DNA of 64,000 bases from Haloarcula marismortui ATCC 43049 (GCF_000011085.1 NC_006396.1:682001-746000); one strand, 5' to 3'. Counted from the stretch's first letter, positions 8,962 through 18,303 are shown. Translations and numbers: made by a program. The notes: generated by a model not told the origin, from the letters alone.

Positions 8962-9135
8962 TTATTCGCCTGCTTTCGACTGCCACTCGTAGTCACGCCG
9001 CTTGGCCGACTTGCCGAAACCGCACGACGAGCAGACCTTCTTTTTCGTGTGATACGACTTTTCACCACACCGTCGACACTTCGTGTGCGTCGTGGTGTTT
9101 TTCTTGCCCTGACTCGGAGTTCCTGCGCCAGTCAT
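8962..9135 (-). CDS. rpl37e: Ribosomal protein eL37
   Basis: A 57-residue basic protein with the eL37 zinc-finger pattern: C-R-R-C-G, then C-S-S-C-G about a dozen residues later, followed by a basic segment with [10 protein letters not shown]. It is a large-subunit protein bound to 23S rRNA, with one Zn2+. Length matches haloarchaeal eL37. The start codon overlaps the LSm stop (ATGA), and purF follows 14 bp after its stop. Confidence 0.95.
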
Positions 9136-9314
9136 GGAGTAATTGAGACGACGTTATCGCCGCGTATAATCGTTGTGTCTTCATCCTCGACGACGAGGTT
9201 CATGTGTTGGTCGTAGCCAGTGAGTTCCCCCTCGAACAGTTCGCCACCCTTCAGCTGTACGGTGACTGTCTCACCGAGGGACGCTTCGAGTACATCTAGC
9301 GGTCGTCCACTCAT
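9132..9314 (-). CDS. LSm (Sm-like archaeal) RNA-binding protein
   Basis: A 60-residue minimal Sm-fold protein. The Sm1 motif (V-x-L-K-G-G-E-x-F-x-G-x-L-x-G-Y-D-x-H-M-N-L-V) and the Sm2 motif (I-I-R-G-D-N-V) are both complete. Archaeal LSm proteins form heptameric rings that bind U-rich RNA; haloarchaeal versions are unusually short, as here. It is the first gene of the unit with rpl37e (4-bp ATGA overlap) and purF. A TATA-like element sits at about 9340. Confidence 0.95.
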
Positions 9315-9338
9315 GTACGGTTTGGATAGTGATGGCCG

Positions 9339-9345
9339 CTTAAAC
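9339..9345 (-). promoter_or_regulatory. TATA box of the LSm-rpl37e-purF operon
   Basis: The minus strand reads CGTTTAAGC, centred about 28 bp before the LSm ATG at 9314, which gives leaderless spacing. Confidence 0.5.
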
Positions 9346-9385
9346 GTACCGTTTGTCTGATGGCGCGCGAGAGCGTTCAGATATC

Positions 9386-10444
9386 CTACACGTCGACGCT
9401 AAAGGGCGCTTGCTCGGCCGCTCGGACGGCGAAGCCAGCCAGCAGGTCTGCGAGCGCGTCGAGGTCGTCCGGGTCGATGACTTCGACCGGCGTGTGCATG
9501 TAGCGGTTCGGCAGGCCGACGTTGACTGACGGAATCCCACCGCGGGAGGTGTAGAAAGCGTCCGCGTCGGTCCCGGTCCGGATACCGGTCGCCTGTAACT
9601 GGATGTCAATGTCCTCGGCGTCGCTCGTTTCTCGAAGCGCATCGACGGCGACCGGATGGTTCGCGCTCCCGCGGGCAACGACCGGTCCCTCGCCGAGTTC
9701 CACACCCGTCGCGGCTTTGCCCGGCGAGCCCGGTGCGTCCGTTGCGTGCGTCACGTCCGCTGCGATGGCGACATCGGGCGCGAGGTCGAATCCGACCATC
9801 TTCGCACCCTGTACGCCGACTTCTTCCTGCACCGTCGAAACAGCGTACACCGTTGCGTCCGCATCTGACTCTGCTGCGCGGCGGAGTCCCTCAGCGGCCG
9901 CCCAGATGCCGATACGGTTGTCCATCCCCCGTGCAGCGAGGCGGCCGTTCTCCAGTTCACTCAGCGTCTGGACGAATGTCACCGGGTCGCCGCGGTCGAC
10001 GAGCGATTCTACCTCGTCGCCGTCCACTGCCCCAACGTCGACGTGCTGTTCGGAGATTTCGGGGACTGAATCGTCGTCCGAATCCCGGAGGTGAATCGCA
10101 GTCTGTCCCACGACACCCGAAACGGGACCGTCAGCCGTGTGAATAGTGACGTGTTGCCCGCGTGAGACGGTCTTGTCAGAGCCGCCGATGCGGCCCAGTT
10201 TGACGAAGCCGTCGTCTGTGAAGTCCCGAACGATGAACCCGATTTCGTCGCCGTGGCCCGCGAGCGCAACGGTCGTGTCGCCGCCCTCGACCTTCGCGAC
10301 AGCGTTCCCGTAGTCGTCCGTTCGGACCTCGTCAGCGAACTCACTGACGTAGTCGAGCCACACCCGCTGGCTGTCGGCCTCGTATCCAGACGGGCCGGGC
10401 GTTGTCAGCAGCGATTCAAGGAACTCTCGTCGTCGTGTGTCCAT
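9386..10444 (-). CDS. M42 family metallopeptidase (aminopeptidase)
   Basis: 352 residues; a cobalt- or zinc-dependent M42 (TET-type) aminopeptidase, cytoplasmic and usually dodecameric. Metal ligands are recognisable: His in A-G-H-G-D-E-I-G, Asp in G-M-D-N-R, the general-base and metal pair E-E-V-G-x-Q-G-A, Asp in A-x-D-V-T-H-A, and His in Y-M-H-T-P-V-E near the end. The family opening L-x-x-L-L-x-T-P-G-P-S-G-Y-E is present. ATG 10453, three codons earlier, is equally possible. It is monocistronic. Confidence 0.93.
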   Translation of the reverse strand: MDTRRREFLESLLTTPGPSGYEADSQRVWLDYVSEFADEVRTDDYGNAVAKVEGGDTTVALAGHGDEIGFIVRDFTDDGFVKLGRIGGSDKTVSRGQHVTIHTADGPVSGVVGQTAIHLRDSDDDSVPEISEQHVDVGAVDGDEVESLVDRGDPVTFVQTLSELENGRLAARGMDNRIGIWAAAEGLRRAAESDADATVYAVSTVQEEVGVQGAKMVGFDLAPDVAIAADVTHATDAPGSPGKAATGVELGEGPVVARGSANHPVAVDALRETSDAEDIDIQLQATGIRTGTDADAFYTSRGGIPSVNVGLPNRYMHTPVEVIDPDDLDALADLLAGFAVRAAEQAPFSVDV

Positions 10445-10558
10445 ATGGAGCATAATCGCCCCGTGGTGATGAAATCAACGGACGGCAGACGGTCTACGAC
10501 CATCCCAGCGTGGTCCCGGTACCGCCACGGCTAAGAGTCGCGGTATCGAACTGTCAGT

Positions 10559-10843
10559 ATGGCAGAATTCACCTTCCTCGAACTGCATCTCGACGGCGCG
10601 GAGTTCACTGCGAACGCCCCATTCAGCGCTGCTGACGATGACGACGAATCGGAGCGCAAATCGCGGTGGTCGCGGTCCCAGACGGAAAAAGCGAGCGACG
10701 AAACGGACGCAGAAGGCGGCAGTGGCCCCAGCATCGGTCGCATCGCGCTCGCGGTCCTCGGTGTCGTCGCAGTTGTCGCGCTCGTTTTGCGCCTGTATTT
10801 CGGCGGGTCTGCCGCTGATGACGACAGCGACGAAGCGCTGTAG
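10559..10843 (+). CDS. Small acidic protein with one C-terminal membrane helix
   Basis: 94 residues. The first ~50 are polar with Asp/Ser/Glu runs, and one hydrophobic helix (I-A-L-A-V-L-G-V-V-A-V-V-A-L-V-L, ~60-80) precedes an acidic tail. I do not recognise a named domain. Strong acidic bias and a good start codon argue that it is real. The topology suggests a tail-anchored membrane protein. It lies 94 bp before the zincin gene on the same strand. Confidence 0.6.
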   Translation: MAEFTFLELHLDGAEFTANAPFSAADDDDESERKSRWSRSQTEKASDETDAEGGSGPSIGRIALAVLGVVAVVALVLRLYFGGSAADDDSDEAL

Positions 10844-10937
10844 GGCCACGTCTCGTGCCACAGCGAGCAACGAACCGAACGCTAGTGGTCGTTTTCACAG
10901 GGAGAAGGCCTATTTTGTCCCGCCACATTTCAGACGT

Positions 10938-11888
10938 ATGGGATTATACCACAGCGTTCAGGCTGTCGCCAGCGCGACCGGCGACGGCCCCATCGACTGG
11001 AGTGCTGTCGCCGACGCCGCGAAGGGTGCCACAGACACGGGTGACCTCACCGTCGAGACGCCCGAACGCGACGGCTACGCGACCGACGTTCGGGACGCAC
11101 GGGATCGCGTCCGGGAGGTCGGCGAACTTGCCTTTGATCTTCCCGAAACCGTCGAAATCCAGAACCGGCATCACTGGATCGACGCCAACGTCGCCACGTT
11201 CAGCCGCGTGATGGAGCCGATAGAACAGCAGGCCGAGTATATGCCCGGCATCGCCCGCGTCGTCAACACCGGATCGATGGCCGTTGCGCTGTCGTTTCTT
11301 GGAAACAACGTCTTGGGCCAGTACGACCCCGTCTTGCTCGCGGACAACGACGCCCACGCGCTGTACTTCGTGCGCCCCAACATCCACCGGGTCGCCGACC
11401 AGTTGAACGTCGAGCGGGACCGCTTCCGCCGCTGGATTGCATTCCACGAGGTCACACACGCGGCGGAGTTCGGCGCGGCCCCGTGGCTGTCCGACCACCT
11501 CGAAACGGCGATGGAGGACGCCATCGACAACCTCACCGACGGCAACATCGACCGCACAACGCTTGGCGAACTCGATACGACGATGACTGCCGTCGAAGGG
11601 TACGCGGAACTGCTGATGGACCGTGCCTTCGACGACGAGTACGACGACCTGCGGCGGAAAGTCGACGAGCGCCGACAGGGACGTGGCCCCATCGCGTCGC
11701 TCATGCGCCGACTGCTCGGCCTCGGAATGAAACGCCAGCAGTACGAACGCGGGAAGGCGTTCTTCGACACGGTCGCCGACGCCCGCGGCGTCGCTGCGGC
11801 CGGACGCGTCTGGGATTCGCCGGACACCCTCCCCACCGAAGACGAGATAGAGACGCCGACGCTGTGGATCGACCGCGTCGATCCCTGA
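10938..11888 (+). CDS. Zincin-like metallopeptidase (F420-associated DUF2342 type)
   Basis: A 316-residue soluble protein with a zinc motif H-E-V-T-H at residues 170-174. It matches the zinc-dependent 'coenzyme F420 biosynthesis associated' family (DUF2342), shared by actinobacteria and haloarchaea and named from co-occurrence with F420. A second acidic ligand is likely in the region after E-G-Y-A-E-L. No F420 gene is seen nearby, so a direct link is not supported by context here. I chose ATG 10938 because homologous sequence starts there; an in-frame opening to 10638 overlaps the previous gene and is poor. Confidence 0.82.
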   Translation: MGLYHSVQAVASATGDGPIDWSAVADAAKGATDTGDLTVETPERDGYATDVRDARDRVREVGELAFDLPETVEIQNRHHWIDANVATFSRVMEPIEQQAEYMPGIARVVNTGSMAVALSFLGNNVLGQYDPVLLADNDAHALYFVRPNIHRVADQLNVERDRFRRWIAFHEVTHAAEFGAAPWLSDHLETAMEDAIDNLTDGNIDRTTLGELDTTMTAVEGYAELLMDRAFDDEYDDLRRKVDERRQGRGPIASLMRRLLGLGMKRQQYERGKAFFDTVADARGVAAAGRVWDSPDTLPTEDEIETPTLWIDRVDP

Positions 11889-11924
11889 AAGCGCTACAGC
11901 ACGCTGCGTGGTCGCACGGAACGG

Positions 11925-12455
11925 TTATTTTTCCGGTTCTTCTACAGGCCCTTCTATTTTCGCGACGTCGAGGAGGATTTCGCTGTTCGATTCGTCGACA
12001 GCGACAACTGTCCCGGCGACGACGAGCTTCGATATCGGCGTCGGGCCGAGAATGACGGCCTGTCCCTCACTGAAATCCTGCACCGAACTCTGGAGGTGGA
12101 ACCGGGCGCGGCACTTCTCCGGGTCGTGAACGTTCGTGAAATTAATTTCCTCGACGGTGACGTCGACCCGGTCGTAGTCGTGGGCGACGACGACGCTCTC
12201 TGCCTCGTCTATCTGCTGGCGGTCGATTGCGTCGAATGCCTCGGACGTCGGCTTGTAGCCGCCCGTCGGGCCGGGAATACCTTCGACAAGTCCCAGCGAG
12301 GTCAGACTCTGCATCTGGTTCCGTACCGTTCCGGGGTTCCGGTCGATCTCCTCCGCGATTGTCTCGCCGGTAACCGCCTCACCGGTCTGTTGATACCTGT
12401 TTACCAGCGTCGTAAGCATCGTTCGCTGGCTGTTGTTCAGATCGATGCTAACCAT
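11925..12455 (-). CDS. Winged-helix regulator, Rrf2-like
   Basis: 176 residues. The N-terminal half is a winged helix (N-S-Q-R-T-M-L-T-T-L-V-N..., T-G-E-T-I-A-E-E-I-D-R-N-P-G-T-V-R-N-Q-M as the helix-turn-helix, then a wing with G-P-T-G-G-Y-K-P). The G-G-Y wing and helix order resemble Rrf2/BadM regulators, but the Fe-S cysteines of Rrf2 are absent. The C-terminal ~90 residues look like a beta-barrel ligand or interaction domain. Its target is unknown; autoregulation is plausible because it stands alone, with only 75 bp to the next gene upstream. Confidence 0.75.
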   Translation of the reverse strand: MVSIDLNNSQRTMLTTLVNRYQQTGEAVTGETIAEEIDRNPGTVRNQMQSLTSLGLVEGIPGPTGGYKPTSEAFDAIDRQQIDEAESVVVAHDYDRVDVTVEEINFTNVHDPEKCRARFHLQSSVQDFSEGQAVILGPTPISKLVVAGTVVAVDESNSEILLDVAKIEGPVEEPEK

Positions 12456-12530
12456 ACCGGAGTGTATCGGGAGCGGCTACTTATCCCATTGGGTTCACTC
12501 ATTCACCGCCAGTCGCTCTCACGGAGGTGG

Positions 12531-14075
12531 CTACTCCATGTATCCCAGTTGCTTCAGGCGGTCCTCGACTGCGTCGCCGTCATCGCTTCCGAGGGCGTCC
12601 TCGATACTGAGCGGGTCACGTTCGCCGATGGCGGGGTCCTCAGGGAACACCGGGAGCACTTCGCCGCGCATATCAGTCGGGATAGCACAGCCGTGGGCGG
12701 CCAGCACCGTCGGCGCGATATCGAGAATGCTGATTCTGTCGAGTTCGCCCTGTGGCTCGAAGTCCGGCCCGCTGGCGGCGAAAATGCCGTAGGGTGTGTT
12801 CTCGGCCGCCCAGCGGTCGGGGCCGCTCTGGATGGTCCCGCCGCCGATGCCGTCGTTGACGTGGACGCCCGGGCGCTGGTCGACGACGACCTCCGGGCCG
12901 GCGTCGACGTAGGGGCCGTTGTACACGTCCTCGCCTCTGTACACGTCAGTGAACAGCGGCCCGTGCTCGTCTTCGACCTCGCTGAGGTCGGCCATCAGCG
13001 ACTCACGGACCGATTCCACGTCGAATCGGGGATTGATGTACACCGGCCCTTGCCCGCTGGCGACGACCTTCGTCTGTTCCAGGTCGATGGCTTCGAGCTT
13101 TCGGTCCCGTTTGACGCCGTCGCGTTGCGGGACGAGTTGCTGGATAGACTCGGGGACGACGCGGGCAAGTATGTCGACCAGTCCAGCCCGCTTTGCGACC
13201 GCGAGCAGGTTCTCTCGGTCGAGCCCGATTCGGGTGAGCACGGCGTCGACGCTCGTGTCCCGGACTTGGTAGCCGTTCTCGGCCAGCCACTCGTTGATGT
13301 AGAACTCCGTCTGAGTCGCGTCACAGCCGTGGTCGGACATCAGGACGAGATTCAGGTCCTCGCGGTCGTCGAGCCGGCCGACCCACTCATCAACGATTTT
13401 CCATGCGCGCAGGCTCGGCTCGTCGTCCCAGAAGAAGTGATGCAGGACGTTGAGATAGAACAGCGTGACGTGGACGAAATCGAGGTCCCGCTCGTCCATG
13501 AGTGTCGTGGCAACCTCGAAGCGCTTCTCCAGCAGGTCCAGAATGGCCTCGACTTCCGCGCCGCGCTCGTCGTTCGAGGACAGCAGCGGGTCCGGGTGGA
13601 CGCTGTAGTCGAACCGCGATTCGAGTTCCTCGGCCAGTTCCGGCGGCGAGGTGTAGCCGGAACTGATCGAGCGGTACTCCCCTTCAACGGCGTCCGGGCC
13701 ACCGGCAACCACGAGGTCGTCGATGTCCCGCGGGGGGTACATCGTCGGCATGTTGACGACGCCAGCCGACTGCCCCTCGTCGTTGAGGTAGTCCCACAGC
13801 TCGGCGGTGTCGTAGTCGCCGCCGTTCATCACGTTGATCTCGCCCGCGGCGAGGTCGACGTTCTCGAACCAGAAGACGCCGAACCCGCCGGGGTCCTTAC
13901 CCGAGGAGTAACACTTCCAGTTCGGGAACGTGACTGGCGGCAGACAGCTCCGCGTCCCCGCCCAGGTGCCGGTGTCCCGCAGCGCGGCCAGGTTCGGGAG
14001 CTCGCCGGCCTCGATCCACGGGTCGAGCAGTTCCCAGCTCGCTCCGTCAAGCCCGACGACGAGGGTCTTCGTCAT
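12531..14075 (-). CDS. Alkaline-phosphatase-superfamily hydrolase (type I phosphodiesterase-like)
   Basis: 514 residues, acidic, no signal peptide, so probably cytoplasmic. It opens with V-V-G-L-D-G-A, the first metal aspartate (Asp10), and has the nucleophile region P-P-V-T49-F-P-N-W typical of type I phosphodiesterases and nucleotide pyrophosphatases, where Thr forms the intermediate. Further metal ligands are seen in M-S-D-H-G-C-D, and the C-terminal A-A-S-G-P-D-F with A-P-T-V-L is the usual close. The substrate is unknown; haloarchaea carry many such proteins, some near glycan loci, and no glycan gene is adjacent. Confidence 0.85.
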   Translation of the reverse strand: MTKTLVVGLDGASWELLDPWIEAGELPNLAALRDTGTWAGTRSCLPPVTFPNWKCYSSGKDPGGFGVFWFENVDLAAGEINVMNGGDYDTAELWDYLNDEGQSAGVVNMPTMYPPRDIDDLVVAGGPDAVEGEYRSISSGYTSPPELAEELESRFDYSVHPDPLLSSNDERGAEVEAILDLLEKRFEVATTLMDERDLDFVHVTLFYLNVLHHFFWDDEPSLRAWKIVDEWVGRLDDREDLNLVLMSDHGCDATQTEFYINEWLAENGYQVRDTSVDAVLTRIGLDRENLLAVAKRAGLVDILARVVPESIQQLVPQRDGVKRDRKLEAIDLEQTKVVASGQGPVYINPRFDVESVRESLMADLSEVEDEHGPLFTDVYRGEDVYNGPYVDAGPEVVVDQRPGVHVNDGIGGGTIQSGPDRWAAENTPYGIFAASGPDFEPQGELDRISILDIAPTVLAAHGCAIPTDMRGEVLPVFPEDPAIGERDPLSIEDALGSDDGDAVEDRLKQLGYME

Positions 14076-14196
14076 GGTGAGACGGAGACAGGCGAGTCAC
14101 TAGTCCCTTTCGCACCCTGTCTGTGGGATTGCAGGACGGTCACTCGACCCAGACCGACAACGCGTCACTTTTGAGCGCGCCGCCGGAAGGGCTGGT

Positions 14197-14622
14197 ATGA
14201 GCAACCGGTCGGACATCGCACCGGACACCGTCTCGGTCGAATTAACCGAGGACGGCGTCGTCGTGGAGTACCTCGACGGCCGCCAGGCGTTCTATCACGG
14301 CGTCCCAACGACGGTCGAGGGGAGTATCCAAACTGCGCCGGGAAAAGACACACACGTCCTGATTACCGACAAGACGGAGACGTCAGGTATCCTCGTGTAC
14401 GTCAACGACCTCCGGACGCACGACGACATTCTCGAAGAAACGGGCGTCGGACGGGTCATTCTTGACGACGGTGAGGAGGACGAACTGTTCCCGGGAGTCA
14501 CGGTCCGGGATAATCAGATGCGGACGGCGGTCGAGGTGGACTACGACGTGACGAACGGCCGGGTGTTCGTCTTCGAGGAGGACGAACTCGGCGAGCGGAG
14601 CTACGAAATCGTCGAGGGGTGA
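14197..14622 (+). CDS. DUF5796 family protein
   Basis: A 141-residue acidic, mostly beta-strand protein conserved in haloarchaea without known function; I place it in DUF5796 from the pattern V-x-Y-L-D-G-R-x-x-x-Y-H-G-V-P. There is no signal peptide, cysteine or catalytic motif. It is transcribed away from the AP-superfamily gene with a 121-bp gap that should hold both promoters. Confidence 0.75.
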   Translation: MSNRSDIAPDTVSVELTEDGVVVEYLDGRQAFYHGVPTTVEGSIQTAPGKDTHVLITDKTETSGILVYVNDLRTHDDILEETGVGRVILDDGEEDELFPGVTVRDNQMRTAVEVDYDVTNGRVFVFEEDELGERSYEIVEG

Positions 14623-14661
14623 GACTACGGTGGGACAGGCGCGACTGCGGGGCGAGGACCG

Positions 14662-14796
14662 TTACTGGATGTAGGACGGGTCTTCGTCGTCACAGTTCTC
14701 CTCGTGCTGGCGCGCGTCGTTCTGGTCGTCGAACATCAGGCCACAGGTCTCGCACTTGTACCACATGACCTCGTCTCGCTCAGTTTGGACAACCAT
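14662..14796 (-). CDS. Small C2H2-like zinc-finger protein
   Basis: 44 residues with one treble-clef or zinc-finger-like unit: C-E-T-C-G, then H and C in Q-H-E-E-N-C, a C-x2-C...H-x4-C arrangement, then an acidic tail. Haloarchaea carry many such one-finger 'micro-proteins' (this type is called DUF7128). It is expected to bind Zn2+ and perhaps nucleic acid or protein. It is transcribed away from the second cdc48 paralogue; the shared 85-bp gap has AT-rich ATATTATTTT that may serve both. Confidence 0.75.
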   Translation of the reverse strand: MVVQTERDEVMWYKCETCGLMFDDQNDARQHEENCDDEDPSYIQ

Positions 14797-14881
14797 ATCA
14801 GAACCTCGAATTGCCGTCCGTATATTATTTTCCCGCAACACAACGGGAACCCTCAAGGGAGTCGGATTGCAAGAAGGCGGC

Positions 14882-16999
14882 ATGAGCGGGTCCACTGAGG
14901 CCGGTGTCGAACTCACCGTCGAGGGTGCGAACAAGCGCGACGCCGGGCGCGGTATCGCACGACTGCCGGAGTCCGCACGGACTGAATTGGGCGTGCTGAG
15001 CGGGTCGCCCGTCATCATCGACGGGGATGACATGACTGTCGTGAAAGTCTGGCCGGCTGACGATGACGGCTCGTTTGTCCGTATCGATTCGGACACTCGG
15101 GCGAACGCCGGCGTCAACATCGGCGACACTGTCACAGTAACAAGCGGGTCGGTCTCAGAGGCCACCGAAATCGCCGTCCAGCCGGTCGAACCGATGCCGG
15201 GGAGCGAGGACTATGAGAGTCTGGTCAGGAAGCGTCTCGTCGACCAGATTATTCAGGCCGACGAACGGACGCACATCGATGGATTGGGGACCTTCCTCGT
15301 CCGCAAAACGTCTCCGTCGGGGCCGGTCCGGGTTACCGACGCGACAGCGGTGACCGTGCTGCCGGGACTCGACGGCGGCAGCGGCGCGGGCCAGTCGTCA
15401 TCCGACGAGGCAACAACAACGAACACGCCGACCGCCGAAACAGAGTCCGGGGTGAGCTACGAGGACATCGGCGGCCTCGACGAGGAACTGGATCGCATCC
15501 GCGAGATGATAGAGATGCCGCTCTCGGAGCCCGAGGAGTTCCGCCGTCTGGGTATCGACCCGCCAAGCGGGGTCCTGCTGCACGGCCCGCCCGGGACGGG
15601 GAAGACCCTCATCGCCCGCGCCGTCGCCAACGAGGTCGACGCCTACTTCGACACCATCTCGGGCCCCGAAATCGTCTCGAAATACAAGGGCGAAAGCGAG
15701 GAACGGCTCCGCGAGGCCTTCGAGAAAGCCGAAGCGAACGCGCCTGCCATCCTCTTCGTCGACGAGATCGACTCCATCGCTGGCTCCCGAGACGAGGACG
15801 CCGACATGGAGAACCGGGTCGTCGCCCAGTTGCTTACGCTGATGGACGGCCTCGAAGACCGGGGCCGCGTCGTCGTCATTGGCGCGACGAACCGCGTCGA
15901 CGCCATCGACCCGGCGCTGCGCCGCGGTGGCCGCTTCGACCGCGAGATTGAAATCGGCGTCCCCGGCGAGCACGGCCGCCGCGAGATTATGGACGTCCAC
16001 ACGCGGGACATGCCGCTGCACGACGACGTGGATCTGGACCGGATCGCCGCACAGACCCACGGCTTCGTCGGGGCTGACCTCGCATCACTGACTACTGAGG
16101 CCGCGATGGCCGCGCTCCGGACCGACCGCGATGATGGCGATGTCCACCAGGACGACTTCGAGACCGCGCTTGCAACGGTCGACCCCAGTGCGATGCGGGA
16201 GTATGTCGCCGAGTCGCCGACGGCGACCTTCGACGATGTGGGCGGGCTGGCCGAGGTCAAGCAGACGCTGACCGAGACCATCGAGTGGCCGCTGTCGTAC
16301 GGTGAACTGTTCACCGCGACGAACACCGACCCGCCAAGCGGCATTCTACTCTATGGCCCGCCGGGGACCGGCAAAACCCTGCTCGCTCGGGCCGTCGCCG
16401 GCGAGAGCGACGTGAACTTCATCCACGTCGCCGGCCCCGAAATCATGGACCGCTACGTCGGCGAGAGCGAGGAAGCGGTCCGGGAACTGTTCGAACGCGC
16501 CCGCCAGACTGCGCCGAGCATCATCTTCCTCGACGAGATAGACGCCATCGCCAGCCACCGCGGTCAGGGCAACGAAGTCACCGAGCGCGTCGTCTCCCAG
16601 CTGCTCGCTGAACTCGACGGCATCACCGAGAACCCCAATCTGGTCGTACTGGCTGCGACTAACCGCCGGGACATGATCGACGATGCGCTCCTGCGACCGG
16701 GTCGCCTCGAACAGCACGTCGAGGTCCCGAACCCCGACCGTGACGCCCGCGAAGAGATTCTCGCCGTCCACACCGCCGGGAAGCCACTCGCCGCTGACAC
16801 CGATATCGAGGACCTTGCCGAAAAGACCGACGGCTTCTCTGGCGCAGAGCTGGAGGCCGTCGTCCGCGAAGCGTCAATGCTGGCTATCCGGGAGGTCGCG
16901 TCCGCCTACGGACCAGAAGAAGCCACCGAGAACGCTGAGGAAGTGGAGATCACACCAGCACACTTCAGCGAAGCGCTTGAACGGGAACGCACGCGGTAG
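14882..16999 (+). CDS. Second Cdc48-type AAA+ ATPase
   Basis: 705 residues with the same architecture as the Cdc48 gene at 1516: CDC48 N-domain (to ~165), a longer Ser/Thr/Gly linker, D1 (Walker A Lys241) and D2 (Walker A Lys498), both with D-E-I-D Walker B. It diverges in the linker and at the C-terminus, which lacks the acidic extension and ends R-E-R-T-R. Haloarchaea typically keep several Cdc48 paralogues; partner or substrate choice is expected to differ through the N-domain. ATG 14882 aligns with the N-domain start of the paralogue (V[11 protein letters not shown]). Confidence 0.95.
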   Translation: MSGSTEAGVELTVEGANKRDAGRGIARLPESARTELGVLSGSPVIIDGDDMTVVKVWPADDDGSFVRIDSDTRANAGVNIGDTVTVTSGSVSEATEIAVQPVEPMPGSEDYESLVRKRLVDQIIQADERTHIDGLGTFLVRKTSPSGPVRVTDATAVTVLPGLDGGSGAGQSSSDEATTTNTPTAETESGVSYEDIGGLDEELDRIREMIEMPLSEPEEFRRLGIDPPSGVLLHGPPGTGKTLIARAVANEVDAYFDTISGPEIVSKYKGESEERLREAFEKAEANAPAILFVDEIDSIAGSRDEDADMENRVVAQLLTLMDGLEDRGRVVVIGATNRVDAIDPALRRGGRFDREIEIGVPGEHGRREIMDVHTRDMPLHDDVDLDRIAAQTHGFVGADLASLTTEAAMAALRTDRDDGDVHQDDFETALATVDPSAMREYVAESPTATFDDVGGLAEVKQTLTETIEWPLSYGELFTATNTDPPSGILLYGPPGTGKTLLARAVAGESDVNFIHVAGPEIMDRYVGESEEAVRELFERARQTAPSIIFLDEIDAIASHRGQGNEVTERVVSQLLAELDGITENPNLVVLAATNRRDMIDDALLRPGRLEQHVEVPNPDRDAREEILAVHTAGKPLAADTDIEDLAEKTDGFSGAELEAVVREASMLAIREVASAYGPEEATENAEEVEITPAHFSEALERERTR

Positions 17000-17263
17000 C
17001 TCGCGTGGCTCGCTGGGAATCTTGGTCGGACTATCCGCTGAGCGGGAGCGCTTCGTCGGTAGTATCCGAAAGACGAGGAGAGGCGAAAGGGTCGACTCCG
17101 GGAGAGGAGTGAAAAGGCTGTCCGGACAGCCTTGGCGGACGAGCGACGCCGAGTGGCCGAGCAGCGAGACGGGCGTTAGCGCCGGCATCGACGTGAAAAG
17201 CGCCTTGCCGGCAGGTACTCGTAGCGAGTGCACACGCAAAAAAGGCCCGGTGTCGGGTTTCGG
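17000..17263. other. 264-bp convergent intergenic region with a perfect 20-bp palindrome
   Basis: This gap lies between the ends of two convergent genes, where most such gaps in this window are under 60 bp. It holds a perfect 20-bp palindrome at 17114-17133 (AAGGCTGTCC then its complement), a GGCGTTAGCGCC near-palindrome, an ACTCG-TAG-CGAGT hairpin and an A-run near 17237-17243. Open frames across it have no family resemblance. It could be a dispersed repeat, a small RNA or a bidirectional terminator. Confidence 0.5.
17114..17133. repeat. Perfect 20-bp palindrome
   Basis: AAGGCTGTCC|GGACAGCCTT reads identically on both strands with no loop, midway between convergent genes. Function unknown: terminator stem, binding site or end of a repeat. 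Confidence 0.8.
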
Positions 17264-18277
17264 CTACGCGTCGTCGTCGGGCGACTCATCAGTCGGTTCG
17301 GGAGTTGGTTCCTGCTGTGGGTCGCTACTGCCGTCGTCGCCGTCTTCTATGGCCGATTCAGACGTGCCACGTCGGCCCAGCACCGAGAGCGACCGACCGC
17401 GGAGGAGTCGGCGGCCGCCGACGACTGGGACGGCGAGGACGACGAGCCACGGCGCGAGACTCGCGGCGGTCACCAGCAGCCCACGAGTGAACACGTACAC
17501 GTCGGTCACTGACGAGAGGAACGCAGCGACAAGCGACTGCTCGTGGTACGGCACTTGCTGGGCCGACGGCTCGGGCGCTGGCTCATGGATCTCGACGCGC
17601 AGCGTCGAATAGGCGACCCGCTGTTCGAGCGAGCGCTTCTGTGCTTCGAGGCGTTCGATGTCACTCTGAACCGACGACAGTTCCTCTTCGATGCGGAGCA
17701 GTTCCTCCGTGCTGTTAGCTCGCTCGTAGAAGGTCCGCAGTCGGTCGCGGCGCTCCCGGAGGTTGGTCAATCGCGCTTCGAGGTCGACCAGTTTGTCGGT
17801 CACGTCTTTCGTCGTTGTTTCCTCGGAGCGGACCGTTCCCTGCTTGCTCACCATCGACTGCGTCGGCTCGTACTCCTCGCTTGGCACTCTGACGACGATG
17901 TAGCCGGTGTACCACGTCTCGCCGTCGTCACGGTGGAGTTCGCGGTTCGAGTCGCTCACGTATCCGCCGGACGTGCGAGCGCGAGCGGCAATTGCATTGG
18001 CTGTCGCGGAGTAGTTCTCCACTTCGACCACCATCCGTCCGTTGCGAATGATTGCCCGGTCGGCCGCCGCGTCGCCGGCCTGAATGTTTTCGCTATCGCC
18101 AGCGCTCGCCTTGGAATCCGCTTCGACGGGCTGACTCGACCCGTCGCCGCCGCTGGACATCTGTGCGCCATCGCCGCCGCCCTGTGCCTCGCCCGCATCG
18201 CCACTTCCGCCCATGCCGGTACAGCCGGCCAGCAAGAGGAGACCGACGACAGCGAGGACCCTGATTCGGGAAGCCAT
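17264..18277 (-). CDS. DUF4349 lipoprotein
   Basis: 337 residues. It has an N-terminal signal peptide with lipobox L-L-A-G-C, so it should be lipid-anchored outside the membrane. A Gly/Ser/Gln-rich low-complexity stretch follows, then the DUF4349 domain (R-N-G-R-M-V-V-E-V-E-N through V-R-V-P-S-E-E-Y), a long coiled coil (L-E-A-R-L-T-N-L-R-E-R-R-D-R...), a C-terminal membrane helix and an acidic tail. DUF4349 proteins occur in bacteria and archaea without proven function. I chose ATG 18277 for the signal peptide and for the TATA element about 27 bp upstream. Confidence 0.85.
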   Translation of the reverse strand: MASRIRVLAVVGLLLLAGCTGMGGSGDAGEAQGGGDGAQMSSGGDGSSQPVEADSKASAGDSENIQAGDAAADRAIIRNGRMVVEVENYSATANAIAARARTSGGYVSDSNRELHRDDGETWYTGYIVVRVPSEEYEPTQSMVSKQGTVRSEETTTKDVTDKLVDLEARLTNLRERRDRLRTFYERANSTEELLRIEEELSSVQSDIERLEAQKRSLEQRVAYSTLRVEIHEPAPEPSAQQVPYHEQSLVAAFLSSVTDVYVFTRGLLVTAASLAPWLVVLAVPVVGGRRLLRGRSLSVLGRRGTSESAIEDGDDGSSDPQQEPTPEPTDESPDDDA

Positions 18278-18303
18278 ACGGGACGTACTCGTTCTGAGAG
18301 CAG

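Noticed and set aside
12096-14174. A 692-codon open frame on the plus strand
   Set aside because: It is the antisense shadow of the AP-superfamily gene (12531-14075) and the winged-helix gene; the composition is Arg/Val/Leu-rich and not haloarchaeal-acidic.
16874-17239. A 121-codon minus-strand frame over the convergent gap
   Set aside because: It begins inside cdc48-2 antisense and has Pro/Leu/Ser-rich, non-acidic composition; there is no family and no promoter.
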